Notes: a model not told the origin generated them from the sequence alone. A DNA stretch of 64,000 nt from Microbacterium foliorum (GCF_006385575.1 NZ_CP041040.1:2976001-3040000), one strand, 5' to 3'; counted from the first letter of the stretch, positions 18,443 through 26,588 are shown. A program made the numbers and translations.

Positions 18443-20161
18443 TCAGCGCCTCGGCTCCTGGTCGTCTCGCTCGAGCACGGTCACCGACCCGGTGGTCGTC
18501 GAGGCGGAGTCGGTGCCGGAGAGTCGGATCGCTCCGGTCGACATCGTGGCGCCGACCTCTGCCTCGGAGACCTCGAGCACCGACTCCTCGGCCTGCTCGC
18601 GCAGCTGTTCGGCGGCGTTCTTGGTCGACAGCGGCTTGTTCTTGATGAACGCGATCGCGATGATCGCGATCACCGCGAGCGGGATGGCGATGATGAAGGC
18701 GTCGGCGATGCCGTGGCCGTAGGCGCCCTCGACGATCGAGCGGATCGTGTCGGGGAGCTGCGTGACCTTGGGCACGTCGCCCGAGGCGAGGTGCTTCAGT
18801 GCGTCGACCTCTTCGGGCGTCGTCGGCGCGAATCCGTCGAGCGCGTCGGTGATGTAGTTCGCGACGCTCGTCGAGAGGGTCGCACCCATGACCGTCACGC
18901 CGATGGTTCCGGCGATCGTGCGGAAGAAGTTGACGTTCGACGAGGCCGCACCCAGCTGCTGCGGAGCCGTGTCGTTCTGCACGATGAGGGTGAGGTTCTG
19001 CATGACCATGCCGAGCCCGGCACCGAGCACGAACATGTAAGTGGCGACGAGCGGGAACGGGGTGTCGTAGCGCAGCGTCGACATCAGGCTGACGCCCACC
19101 GTGGTGAGCACGGAGCCGGTGATCATCCAGCCCTTCCACTTGCCGAACCGGCTCACGAGCTGGCCGATGATGATCGACGCGCCCATCTGGCCGATGATCA
19201 TCGGGATCGTCATGAGACCGGACTCGGTGGGCGTGGCACCGCGTGCGAGCTGGAAGTACTGGGCGAGGAACACCGAGGTCGCGAACATCGAGACACCGAT
19301 GGCGATGGAGGCGATGACCGACAGCGTGAAGGTGCGGTTGCGGAACAGCGACATCGGCACGATCGGTTCCTTGACGAAGAACTCGACCGTGATGAAGCCG
19401 GCGATCGCGACACCGGCGATGACGGCGAGCATGATGCTGGTCGACGAGTCCCAATCGAATTCGCTGCCGCCCATCGAGACCCAGATGAGCAGGGTCGAGA
19501 CGCCGACGGCGAGCAGCACGATGCCGAAGTAGTCGATCGAGACCTTGCTGTCTCGCTGCGGCTTGGGCAGGTGCAGAGTGAACTGCAGCAGCACGAGGGC
19601 CAGGATCGCGAAGGGCACGCCGACGAAGAAGTTGGAGCGCCAGCCCCACACGTCGGTGAGGAGCCCGCCGAGCAGCGGGCCGCCGATGGTGCCGAGGGCC
19701 ATGATGCCGCCGACGACGCCCATGTACTTGCCACGCTCACGCGGCGAGATGATGAGGGCGACCGCGATCATCACGAGCGACATCAGCCCACCGACGCCGA
19801 TGCCCTGGATCACGCGGACGGCGATGAGCATGTTCGTGTCGGTCGAGAAGCCGGCGATCACGGTGCCGACGGTGAAGATGATGAGGGACAGCTGCACGAG
19901 GATCTTGCGATCGACGAGGTCGGCGAGCTTGCCCCAGATGGGCGTCGAGACGGCGGTCGCCAGAAGGCTGGCCGTGATGACCCAGGTGTACTGCGACTGG
20001 GTGCCGCCGAGGTCGGCGATGATGACGGGCATCGAGGTCGAGACCACGGTTCCCGAGAGCACGGCGACGAACATGCCGACGACGAGGCCCGAGATCGCGG
20101 TGAAGACCTCGCGAGGCGAACGCGTCGCCTCGGCTGAAGAGGTGTGAGAGATGTTGGTCAC
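18443..20161 (-). CDS. MFS transporter, DHA2 (EmrB/QacA) multidrug exporter
   Basis: A 572-residue DHA2 exporter with about 14 helices. Motifs include GTVVSTSMPVIIADLGG in helix 1, TWVITASLLATAVSTPIWGK, the loop KLADLVDRKI, and VIQGIGVGGLMSLV. A long extracellular loop near residue 450 (TTPEEVDALKHLASGDVPK) and a Glu-rich cytoplasmic tail are typical of the family in Microbacteriaceae. GTG at 20161 has AGGAG eight bases upstream. It heads a two-gene operon with marR and is probably induced by the drug it exports. Confidence 0.93.
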   Translation of the reverse strand: MTNISHTSSAEATRSPREVFTAISGLVVGMFVAVLSGTVVSTSMPVIIADLGGTQSQYTWVITASLLATAVSTPIWGKLADLVDRKILVQLSLIIFTVGTVIAGFSTDTNMLIAVRVIQGIGVGGLMSLVMIAVALIISPRERGKYMGVVGGIMALGTIGGPLLGGLLTDVWGWRSNFFVGVPFAILALVLLQFTLHLPKPQRDSKVSIDYFGIVLLAVGVSTLLIWVSMGGSEFDWDSSTSIMLAVIAGVAIAGFITVEFFVKEPIVPMSLFRNRTFTLSVIASIAIGVSMFATSVFLAQYFQLARGATPTESGLMTIPMIIGQMGASIIIGQLVSRFGKWKGWMITGSVLTTVGVSLMSTLRYDTPFPLVATYMFVLGAGLGMVMQNLTLIVQNDTAPQQLGAASSNVNFFRTIAGTIGVTVMGATLSTSVANYITDALDGFAPTTPEEVDALKHLASGDVPKVTQLPDTIRSIVEGAYGHGIADAFIIAIPLAVIAIIAIAFIKNKPLSTKNAAEQLREQAEESVLEVSEAEVGATMSTGAIRLSGTDSASTTTGSVTVLERDDQEPRR

Positions 20162-20184
20162 AGTGGAGTGCTCCTGTGTAGAAA

Positions 20185-20200
20185 GTTGACAAGAGTCAAC
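20185..20200. promoter_or_regulatory. Palindromic operator 1 (GTTG-N8-CAAC) for the MFS-marR operon
   Basis: GTTGACAAGAGTCAAC is a 16-base inverted repeat; the flanking A and T extend it to AGTTGAC-N4-GTCAACT. It overlaps the -10 hexamer and probable transcription start of the exporter promoter. MarR proteins bind palindromes of this size. Confidence 0.7.
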
Positions 20201-20228
20201 TATATCCCTATTGGTTGCGAAAGTGCAA
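20199..20228 (-). promoter_or_regulatory. Sigma-70-type promoter of the MFS-marR operon
   Basis: On the minus strand, TTGCAC (20228-20223) is followed after 18 bases by TATAGT (20204-20199). This is about 38 bases upstream of the GTG start and is flanked and overlapped by the two palindromes. Confidence 0.6.
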
Positions 20229-20229
20229 C
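20214..20229. promoter_or_regulatory. Palindromic operator 2 (GTTG-N8-CAAC) over the -35 region
   Basis: GTTGCGAAAGTGCAAC has the same GTTG-N8-CAAC frame as operator 1, with centres 29 bases apart (close to three helical turns), and it covers the -35 hexamer. Confidence 0.65.
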
Positions 20230-20307
20230 TGTAGACCGGGAGCAACCATTGTCGAAGCCTCGTTTTCAGGGGTGGTGCGCGACGATCCAGATGTGTGAGT
20301 ATCGGGC

Positions 20308-21246
20308 ATGGCCATCATCGTGAACTCCGACAACTTCGTCCGAGCCGAGAACGACCGCATGCTCCAGGACCTCCAGCGAGACGCGGATGGAGTCAATCGG
20401 TTCCTGCACAACAGGGCCCCCGCAGCGATCGATCGCCAGACTGTCATCCGCCTCAACCGCGACACGCTCTACAGCTTCGCCGTCGTCGACATCTCCGCCG
20501 GCGCCCGCTTCACGATTCCCGAGCACGGCGACCGCTACCTCTCGGTGATGGTCGTCAACCAGGACCACTACATCAACCGCGTGTTCCACGACCCCGGAGA
20601 GCACACGCTGACCGTCGAGGAGTTCGGCTCTACTTACGTCGTGCTGGCCGTGCGCATCCTCGTCGACCCTCAGGATGCTGCGGACCTCGAGGCCGTCGCC
20701 GCGCTTCAGGATCAGCTCCGCCTGAACGCGGCATCCGCGTCGCCCTTCGTGTCACCCGACTACGACCGCGCATCCTTCGACGACACGCGCAATGCTCTGC
20801 TCGCTCTCGCCCGGCATCTCACCGGGTTCGACCGCATGTTCGGCTCGATCGAGGAGACCGACCCGATCCGACACCTCATCGGCACGGCGGCCGGGTGGGG
20901 CGGCCTGCCGACCAGCGAGGCGAGGTACATCGGCGTCGACCCCGGCCTGCCTCCCGGACGATACGAGCTCACCGTCGCAGATGTTCCCGTCGACGGCTTC
21001 TGGTCCATCTCGGTGTACAACGCCGCGGGCTACTTCGAGCCCAATGACGCCGGCGCCTACACGGTCAACAGCATCACCGGCGAGCCGAATCCGGACGGCT
21101 CGATCACGGTGCGGTTCGGTGACTGGCCGGTGGGAACGGCGAACGCCATCCCGACCCCGGACGGATGGAACTACCTCGTGCGGCTCTACCGTCCGCGAGC
21201 GGAGATCGCCGACGGCAGCTGGACCTTCCCGGCCCTCCGGCCGTAA
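20308..21246 (+). CDS. DUF1254/DUF1214 domain protein
   Basis: A 312-residue protein. The N-terminal part VIRLNRDTLYSFAVVDISAG matches DUF1254, and the C-terminal part DVPVDGFWSISVYNAAGYFE followed by WNYLVRLYRPRAEI matches DUF1214. The family is widespread and without a settled activity. No signal peptide is evident although many relatives are exported. ATG at 20308 is about 80 bases from the divergent exporter palindromes, so the same operators could in principle touch its promoter. Confidence 0.9.
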   Translation: MAIIVNSDNFVRAENDRMLQDLQRDADGVNRFLHNRAPAAIDRQTVIRLNRDTLYSFAVVDISAGARFTIPEHGDRYLSVMVVNQDHYINRVFHDPGEHTLTVEEFGSTYVVLAVRILVDPQDAADLEAVAALQDQLRLNAASASPFVSPDYDRASFDDTRNALLALARHLTGFDRMFGSIEETDPIRHLIGTAAGWGGLPTSEARYIGVDPGLPPGRYELTVADVPVDGFWSISVYNAAGYFEPNDAGAYTVNSITGEPNPDGSITVRFGDWPVGTANAIPTPDGWNYLVRLYRPRAEIADGSWTFPALRP

Positions 21247-21285
21247 CGCGGGTCAGCCCTTCCGCCCGTTCCGGCGCAGTCGCGC

Positions 21286-21642
21286 TCAGTGCGGGATCGA
21301 GGCAGAGCGGTCGAGGTCGATATCCACGTCGACGTGCCAGTCGGGCTCGGAACCGCCGTCGACGGCATCCGGAGAGTCGGGATAGAGACGGTGCGCCTGC
21401 AGTCTCGCCGCGTGCTCGCTGAAATCCGGCTCGTCGTCGTCGAACTCGTGCGGCCCGACCAGCAGGTCGTTCCCGACGCCGATCACCAGATCGGCGCAGT
21501 CCTCTCGGCCGCCGACGAGGATGGGGATCTCCACCGCGTCGGCCTCCCCCTCCTTCGCGACAGCGGCCGCGAGGGTCACGAGAGAGTCGGCCACGTCATC
21601 CGTGGTCACCAGCTGCTGGCCTGCATACGAGACGATCTTCAT
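21286..21642 (-). CDS. Small conserved protein, paralogue of the 25552-25878 product
   Basis: A 118-residue acidic protein I cannot name. It begins MKIVSYAGQQLVTTDDVADS and has VEIPILVGGREDCADLVIG in the middle. The protein at 25552-25878 has the same plan: MQTIIYGGDAYLTGDDIADA, then LVEIPVREPDGAVVTAKFLI and a polar tail. The shared pattern is a beta strand, YxG, TxDDxAD, a helix with AxA, VEIP and a second strand. An adaptor or small-molecule sensing role is conceivable, but nothing catalytic is seen. Its neighbours are unrelated. Confidence 0.75.
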   Translation of the reverse strand: MKIVSYAGQQLVTTDDVADSLVTLAAAVAKEGEADAVEIPILVGGREDCADLVIGVGNDLLVGPHEFDDDEPDFSEHAARLQAHRLYPDSPDAVDGGSEPDWHVDVDIDLDRSASIPH

Positions 21643-21730
21643 CGCTCCATCCTGGCCGAGCTCGCGAATCCGAGGTTCAGGGTTGCGCCACCCGCTGCGG
21701 TTCGATAAGCACTCGCCCGTTCAGCCCGGC

Positions 21731-22543
21731 TCACATCCGGGCGTAGCGCGCGCGGGCGAAGCAGAACAGGCCGTAGAGGGCGAGCCCCGCGCCGACGACC
21801 CACAGGATGACCGCACCGAACGGCAGCCCGGCCAGAGCGCGCAGTGCCGAGTCGAGGCCACCCGCGGTCTCGGGGTCGTGGGTGAGCGCCGCGATGACGA
21901 AGAGCACGCCCGCCACCCCGACCGCGACGCCCTTGGCGACGTAGCCGGCCACTCCGAACGCGGTGATGCCCGAGCGTGCCTTCGCCGACGGCACGGAGAG
22001 GTGCTCCATGAACGCGCGGGTGATTCCGCGCACGATGAAGGCGATCCCGACCGCGGCCACCCCGAGCCCGACAAGCACGAGCAGCACGACACCGGCCGGC
22101 GCCGCCAGCAGCTTCGCGCTGAACGACTGCGACGACTGGGATGACTGAGACTGGCCGCCGAGCGCATAGACCAGAGCCGTCGCGCCAATCGCCAGGTAGG
22201 CGACGGCCGTGCCCACGAACTTCGCCCGATGCGCCCACATCTTCTTCGCATCGGGATCGCGCTCGACGACGGCCTCGGCGATCTGCCAGATCGCGAGTGC
22301 GAGCAGACCGAGCACGATCAGCCAGAGCAGGAACACACCGGCCGGCGACTCCTGGATCTGCTGCAGCGCGCCGCCCTGGTCGGCGTTCTCGCCGCCGCCG
22401 CCCGTGGCGATCGAGATCGCGATCCCGCCGATGAGAATGTGCAGGATGCCGAGCACGACGTAGCCGACGCGCGCGAGCACGCGGAAGGTGGTCGAGTCCT
22501 GGGCGGCCCGCGCGGTGGAGGCGGCCGAGTCGCGAGTGTTCAT
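21731..22543 (-). CDS. DUF1206 membrane protein
   Basis: A 270-residue protein with six membrane helices arranged as three repeated pairs (VGYVVLGILHILIGGIAISI, FVGTAVAYLAIGATALVYAL and VAGYVAKGVAVGVAGVLFVI begin the repeats), the DUF1206 architecture. Each repeat starts with a YxxxG-type motif. A Gln/Ser-rich loop (GGQSQSSQSSQS) joins repeats. The function is unknown. Its ATG overlaps the TGA of the PAP2 gene (ATGA), so the two are translationally coupled and a role in lipid or envelope metabolism is plausible. Confidence 0.9.
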   Translation of the reverse strand: MNTRDSAASTARAAQDSTTFRVLARVGYVVLGILHILIGGIAISIATGGGGENADQGGALQQIQESPAGVFLLWLIVLGLLALAIWQIAEAVVERDPDAKKMWAHRAKFVGTAVAYLAIGATALVYALGGQSQSSQSSQSFSAKLLAAPAGVVLLVLVGLGVAAVGIAFIVRGITRAFMEHLSVPSAKARSGITAFGVAGYVAKGVAVGVAGVLFVIAALTHDPETAGGLDSALRALAGLPFGAVILWVVGAGLALYGLFCFARARYARM

Positions 22544-23214
22544 GGGGTCACGGTGCTTTCGATCGGTTCTTCGGAGATGTCTGAGGTGCTGCGAGCCCGA
22601 GCGAGGCGGCGCGCACGCGCCGCCTGGACGCAGGCCCAGACGAACGTGGCGACGGCGACGCCCTCGAGCATTCCGGCGACCACGTCGCTGAGCCAGTGCG
22701 CGTGGAGGTAGGTGCGGCTCCACATCATGAGCGCGATCCACGCGATACCGCCGACCCAGACCCATCGGCGTCGGAGCACGAGTCCCAGGATCACCACGAC
22801 CGTCGTGGCGACGGCGGTGTGCCCGGACGGGAAGGACGTCGCGACACTCTCGGCGAGCGAGTCGGCGGGGCGCGTGCGGCCGATCACCGCGGCCATGGTC
22901 GCTCCGATCGCGACCACAGCGACCATCGCGATCGCGAGCGTCGCCGCATCCCACCGCCTCCCGCGCCACAGGAACGCGGCGATCAGCAGCGCGCCGACCA
23001 CGATCATGCCGATCGTGCCGCCGGCGACGGCCGGCACCCAGGCCACGACGAGCCAGGCGTCGCTGGTCAGCGCGACCATCAGGTCGTTCCACCAGATGTC
23101 GACCCCGAGCGGTTCATGACCGCCGAGGGCCACGACGGCCCGCAGCACGACGAACGCGAGGGTCGCAGCGGCACCGACGACGATCGCGCCGGTGCCGCGC
23201 TGCGCCTCGGTCAT
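22540..23214 (-). CDS. PAP2-family membrane phosphatase
   Basis: A 224-residue polytopic phosphatase of the PAP2 (phosphatidic-acid/undecaprenyl-pyrophosphate phosphatase) family. The three catalytic motifs are present: GRTRP in motif 1, FPSGHT in motif 2 and SRTYLHAHWLSDV in motif 3 with the two catalytic histidines. It probably dephosphorylates a lipid phosphate on the outer face of the membrane. A basic C-terminal tail follows the last helix. It is coupled to the downstream DUF1206 gene by a four-base overlap. Confidence 0.92.
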   Translation of the reverse strand: MTEAQRGTGAIVVGAAATLAFVVLRAVVALGGHEPLGVDIWWNDLMVALTSDAWLVVAWVPAVAGGTIGMIVVGALLIAAFLWRGRRWDAATLAIAMVAVVAIGATMAAVIGRTRPADSLAESVATSFPSGHTAVATTVVVILGLVLRRRWVWVGGIAWIALMMWSRTYLHAHWLSDVVAGMLEGVAVATFVWACVQAARARRLARARSTSDISEEPIESTVTP

Positions 23215-23221
23215 GCCGAGA

Positions 23222-23482
23222 TCAGGCGAGGGGTTCGTTGTCGCGCATGCTGCGACGGGTGACGCGGTCGCCGGTCGCCGGGTCGACGGCGGTGCGGTCG
23301 ACGGTCTCGGTGCGACGGCTGCGCATCACGAGGACGAGGCTGATCAGGAAGACGACGACCCCTGCACCCATGAGGATGTAGCCGATCAGGTCGAGATCGA
23401 CGTAGCCGCCGGTGTCGATGTTGAGTGCGAAGACGAGGATCGCTCCGATGACGAAGAGCGCGATTCCGCTTCCGATACCCAT
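23222..23482 (-). CDS. DUF6458 small membrane protein
   Basis: An 86-residue protein with two helices (GIALFVIGAILVFALNI and LIGYILMGAGVVVFLISLVL) separated by the conserved D-x-x-G-Y-V-D turn, then a basic tail ending MRDNEPLA. This is the actinobacterial DUF6458 family of unknown function. It starts just before the palindromic region shared with the divergent arsR-like gene and may be co-transcribed with the PAP2 gene eight bases downstream. Confidence 0.88.
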   Translation of the reverse strand: MGIGSGIALFVIGAILVFALNIDTGGYVDLDLIGYILMGAGVVVFLISLVLVMRSRRTETVDRTAVDPATGDRVTRRSMRDNEPLA

Positions 23483-23536
23483 GTGTCCATTCCTCTCCGG
23501 GCCCGCGTTCGCGGACTCGCGACGACAACAATAGGG

Positions 23537-23556
23537 TCAATGCACATTGAGTCAAT
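23537..23556. promoter_or_regulatory. Overlapping ATTGA/TCAAT inverted repeats upstream of the arsR-phosphatase fusion
   Basis: TCAAT-GCAC-ATTGA and ATTGA-G-TCAAT share a central half-site, 43-62 bases before the ATG at 23599. ArsR-family repressors bind AT-rich imperfect palindromes of this kind, and this is the only AT-rich stretch nearby. The site lies between divergent genes and could control both. Confidence 0.55.
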
Positions 23557-23598
23557 GACCATGGACACATTCGTCGTGCCGTGATATGGATGGGAACG

Positions 23599-24261
23599 AT
23601 GACCGATCTCGAACGCCGCGCCGGCATCTTCGCCGCACTCGCCGATCAGACGCGCCTGCGGATCGTCGATCTGCTCACGCTCGGTGATCTCTCCTCCTCC
23701 GAGATCGGGTCGGCTCTCGAACTCCGGTCGAACCTCATCGCGCACCATCTCGGAGTGCTGGAGACCGCGCAGATCGTCGCGCGCACCCGCTCGGAGTTCG
23801 ACCGTCGACGCAGCTACATCGGCCTGCGCCCCGAGGTGTTCGACACGCTCGCGCCGCCCAGCGTCGCTCCGCCTCGCCGTGTGCTGTTCGTGTGCACCGC
23901 GAACTCGGCACGGTCGCAGCTGGCCGAGGCGATCTGGCGCGACACGAGCCCGGTGGCGGTCGCTTCGGCAGGCACCAGACCGGCCGAGACGGTGAATCCC
24001 GAGGCCACTGCGGCGGCCGCTCGACACGGACTCGTCATCGACCCCGATCATCCGCCCCGTCACATCGACGAGGTGCGCGCCGACGGCGACCTCGTGATCA
24101 CGGTGTGCGACGACGCGCACGAACGGCTCCACGACAGCGACGATCTGCACTGGTCGATCCGCGATCCCGCTCGCATCGGCACCCCGGCCGCCTTCGACTC
24201 CGCCTTCGATGCGCTCGTGCAGCGCATCCGCGCCTTCTCTTCTCGTCTCGTCGCCGCCTGA
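23599..24261 (+). CDS. ArsR-type regulator fused to a low-molecular-weight protein-tyrosine phosphatase/ArsC domain
   Basis: A 220-residue fusion. Residues 1-85 form an ArsR winged helix (FAALADQTRLRIVDLL, recognition helix LRSNLIAHHLGVLE). Residues 93-220 form a low-molecular-weight phosphatase/arsenate-reductase-like domain with the P-loop CTANSAR (Cys99, Arg105) and a C-terminal DP loop (WSIRDPAR). The fusion may couple arsenate or phosphotyrosine chemistry to DNA binding. No arsenite pump or other ars gene is nearby. ATG at 23599 is preferred; an upstream GTG at 23581 would add six residues. Confidence 0.88.
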   Translation: MTDLERRAGIFAALADQTRLRIVDLLTLGDLSSSEIGSALELRSNLIAHHLGVLETAQIVARTRSEFDRRRSYIGLRPEVFDTLAPPSVAPPRRVLFVCTANSARSQLAEAIWRDTSPVAVASAGTRPAETVNPEATAAAARHGLVIDPDHPPRHIDEVRADGDLVITVCDDAHERLHDSDDLHWSIRDPARIGTPAAFDSAFDALVQRIRAFSSRLVAA

Positions 24262-24311
24262 GCCGATGTCCCCGGTGCGTGCGACGATCTGCACGTCGAC
24301 GGGAGAACAGG

Positions 24312-25508
24312 ATGCGGGGCGAAGCGACCGTGCTGCACGCCGACCTCGACGCGTTCTACGCCTCGGTCGAGCAGCGCGATGCCCCCGAGCTGCGCGGCCG
24401 GCCGGTCATCGTGGGCGGCGGGGTCGTGCTGGCTGCGAGCTACGAGGCCAAGGCCCGCGGGGTGCGCACGGCGATGGGCGGGCGACAGGCCCTCGAGCTC
24501 TGTCCGGATGCGGTCGTCGTGCCACCGCGGATGGAGGCCTACTCCGCCGCGAGCCATGACGTGTTCGCGATCTTCCGCGACACGACGCCGGTCGTCGAGG
24601 GGCTCTCGATCGATGAGGCCTTTCTCGAGGTCGGGGGCCTCCGACGCATCGTCGGCACGCCTGAAGAGGTCGCCGTGCGCCTGCGCGAGCGGGTGCGCAC
24701 CGAGGTCGGGCTGGCCATCTCGGTCGGTGTCGCACGCACGAAGTTCCTCGCGAAGGTCGCGAGCGCCGTCAGCAAGCCTGACGGTCTGCTCGTGGTCGAG
24801 CCCGAACGCGAAGAGGAGTTCCTGCTCCCCCTGCCGGTCGAGCGACTGTGGGGCGTGGGCGCCGTCACCGCTGAGAAGCTGCAGCGCTACGGCATCCGCA
24901 CCGTCGGCCAGCTGGCCGAGCTTGAGTCGGCCACCGCCGAGCGGATGCTGGGCAAGGCCGTCGGCGCGCACCTGCACGCCCTCGCCCGCCTGCGGGATCC
25001 GCGTCCGGTCGACACGACCCGGCGGCGAGGATCCATCGGCTCGCAGCGCGCCCTCGGTCGAGGCCCGCGCTCGGCCGAGGAGCTCGATCTGATCCTGACG
25101 CAGATCGTCGACCGACTCGCGCGGCGGCTGCGCGACGGTGACAGGGTGTGCCGGTCGGTGGTGCTGCGGCTGCGCTTCGGCGACTTCGCGAAGGCCACCC
25201 GATCACGCACGCTCGGATCCGCCACCGATCGCACGGCGATCCTGCTCACGGTGGCTCGCACGCTGCTCGCCGCAGCCGGGCCAGAGATCGCCGAGCGTGG
25301 CATCACGCTGATCGGGCTCTCGCTGTCGCACCTCGATCGCGCAGACCGGGTGCAGCCCGAACTGCCGATCGACTGGGGCGATGAAGAACGGCTCGACACG
25401 GTGCTCGACACCCTGCGCGACCGATTCGGGGCGACGTCGGTCGCGCGCGCGGCGCAGATGGGCCGCGATCCGGGATGGTCCAGCCCGATACTGCCCGAGC
25501 ACGAGTGA
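24312..25508 (+). CDS. dinB: DNA polymerase IV (Y-family translesion polymerase)
   Basis: A 398-residue Y-family polymerase that copies past damaged bases. The catalytic acids lie in HADLDAFYASVE (Asp11, near the N-terminus) and LSIDEAFLEV (Asp101-Glu102). Typical features include the steric-gate region FYASVEQRD, SVGVARTKFLAKVAS, the thumb helix-hairpin-helix LWGVGAVTAEKLQRYGI and the little-finger domain. It lacks a C-terminal clamp-binding QLxLF end; the tail reads GWSSPILPEHE, which may weaken clamp binding. ATG at 24312 has GGGAGAACAGG upstream. No SOS box was identified. Confidence 0.95.
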   Translation: MRGEATVLHADLDAFYASVEQRDAPELRGRPVIVGGGVVLAASYEAKARGVRTAMGGRQALELCPDAVVVPPRMEAYSAASHDVFAIFRDTTPVVEGLSIDEAFLEVGGLRRIVGTPEEVAVRLRERVRTEVGLAISVGVARTKFLAKVASAVSKPDGLLVVEPEREEEFLLPLPVERLWGVGAVTAEKLQRYGIRTVGQLAELESATAERMLGKAVGAHLHALARLRDPRPVDTTRRRGSIGSQRALGRGPRSAEELDLILTQIVDRLARRLRDGDRVCRSVVLRLRFGDFAKATRSRTLGSATDRTAILLTVARTLLAAAGPEIAERGITLIGLSLSHLDRADRVQPELPIDWGDEERLDTVLDTLRDRFGATSVARAAQMGRDPGWSSPILPEHE

Positions 25509-25551
25509 CCGAACGTGCCGAAGCGTCGCGCGAGCAGCGACGACCGCGTCT

Positions 25552-25878
25552 CTAGCCGAGGTCGTAGGTGGTGTCGTCCCGCATCTCCACCTGAGCACCC
25601 GTGGGCGATTCGACGCCGCGAGTGAGCGTGCGCAGCCGGTCGACCAGCTCGGGGTCTTCGAGTTCGGGGCCTCCGTCGGGCATCTCCTTGGCCACGATCT
25701 GACTGGCGGGTCCGATCAAGAACTTCGCCGTGACGACCGCGCCGTCCGGCTCTCGCACCGGTATCTCGACGAGCTCGGCCCGCACTTCTTCACCCAGTGC
25801 ACGCCCATATGCCAGCAGCGCATCGGCGATGTCGTCCCCCGTCAGATACGCGTCGCCGCCATAGATGATCGTCTGCAT
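25552..25878 (-). CDS. Small conserved protein, paralogue of the 21286-21642 product
   Basis: A 108-residue acidic protein. The opening MQTIIYGGDAYLTGDDIADA and the later LVEIPVREPDGAVVTAKFLI align with the protein at 21286-21642. The segment SQIVAKEMPDGGPELEDPEL is acidic and probably exposed. No catalytic motif or membrane helix is present. It converges with dinB. The function is unknown. Confidence 0.75.
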   Translation of the reverse strand: MQTIIYGGDAYLTGDDIADALLAYGRALGEEVRAELVEIPVREPDGAVVTAKFLIGPASQIVAKEMPDGGPELEDPELVDRLRTLTRGVESPTGAQVEMRDDTTYDLG

Positions 25879-25986
25879 GCTCCCGTTCTAGAGCAGTTCC
25901 GGCTGATCCGTCCGCCCCTTGCCCCGGTGCAGTGAGACTGATAGCGATTTGCGGGCAGGACCGTCTTGCCTCGTAATGTGGAGTGC

Positions 25987-26268
25987 ATGGCAGAACAGAA
26001 GACGATGGTGCAGACAGAGATCCTGGCAGACGGTGTGACGTATCTCCTCGCCCAGGACCAGGACCTCGACGACCTGAAACGCCGCATCGAAGAAGCGATC
26101 GCCACGGCCGGCACCTTCGTCGACTTCGTCGTCGTCGGCAATCGCCAGGTGAGCCTTCTGATCACGCCCCGCTCACGGATGAGCATCAGCGTGGCGACGG
26201 TGCTCTTCGACGCCCGCGACACGGGAGACGTCGACTTCCCCTTCGGCGGCCACTACGACCTGCTCTGA
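25987..26268 (+). CDS. Small conserved protein, paralogue of the 35134-35385 product
   Basis: A 93-residue protein with the pattern TEILADGVTYLLAQDQDLDD, a helix RRIEEAIATAGTFVDF, then RQVSLLITPRSRMSISV. The 83-residue product at 35134-35385 has the same order: THIEIDGRSFVLHDDQPL, helix AEIEAAAS, TFVTLS, RSISVLIRSSTRVVISV. Both look like a compact alpha/beta domain. The function is unknown. The ATG at 25987 has a weak ribosome-binding site. Confidence 0.75.
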   Translation: MAEQKTMVQTEILADGVTYLLAQDQDLDDLKRRIEEAIATAGTFVDFVVVGNRQVSLLITPRSRMSISVATVLFDARDTGDVDFPFGGHYDLL

Positions 26269-26294
26269 CCCGGGGCGGTCAGGCGCCGGTCGAG

Positions 26295-26588
26295 TCAGAG
26301 CTGGTCGAGCACGAGTTCGCCGCGCGAGTTCAGCTGATCCATCATGTGGGTGACCCGCGCGGGGTCGATCGGCTGCACGGTGGGCTCGTCGAACTCGAAC
26401 ACCAGCGGGATGGCAGGGTGCACCCAGATGGTGAGGCGACCCGATGAGGCATCCGGCTTCGACAGCCAGGTCATCATGAAGCTCTCGTTGCGACGCAGCT
26501 TGGTGCCGATCACGATCTTCACGTGCGCCAAGACCGCGTCCTCGATCTCGATCGCGGGCCGCGAGCTGTTGTACTCCAATTTCCCCAT
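26295..26588 (-). CDS. DUF7882 family small protein (second copy)
   Basis: A 97-residue paralogue of the 13096-13440 product: MGKLEYNSSRPAIEIEDAVL, VIGTKLRRNESFMMTW, LTIWVHPAIPLVFEFDE. The C-terminus differs (VTHMMDQLNSRGELVLDQL) and lacks the AWVEAL helix. Although such genes are often labelled DNA ligase, no ligase motif exists. It starts nine bases after the glycosyltransferase stop on the same strand, so it may sit at the end of the left arm of the glycan locus. No clear ribosome-binding site is visible. Confidence 0.8.
   Translation of the reverse strand: MGKLEYNSSRPAIEIEDAVLAHVKIVIGTKLRRNESFMMTWLSKPDASSGRLTIWVHPAIPLVFEFDEPTVQPIDPARVTHMMDQLNSRGELVLDQL

Noticed and set aside
18320..20137. 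A 605-residue plus-strand open frame opposite the MFS exporter
   Set aside because: Its sequence is low-complexity Asp/Arg/Gly/His, as expected from the complement of a high-GC coding strand, while the minus strand encodes a clear DHA2 transporter.
26257..26306. Imperfect inverted repeat across the ends of two convergent genes
   Set aside because: Arms lie inside coding sequence, contain a mismatch and enclose a 24-base loop; too weak to call a terminator.
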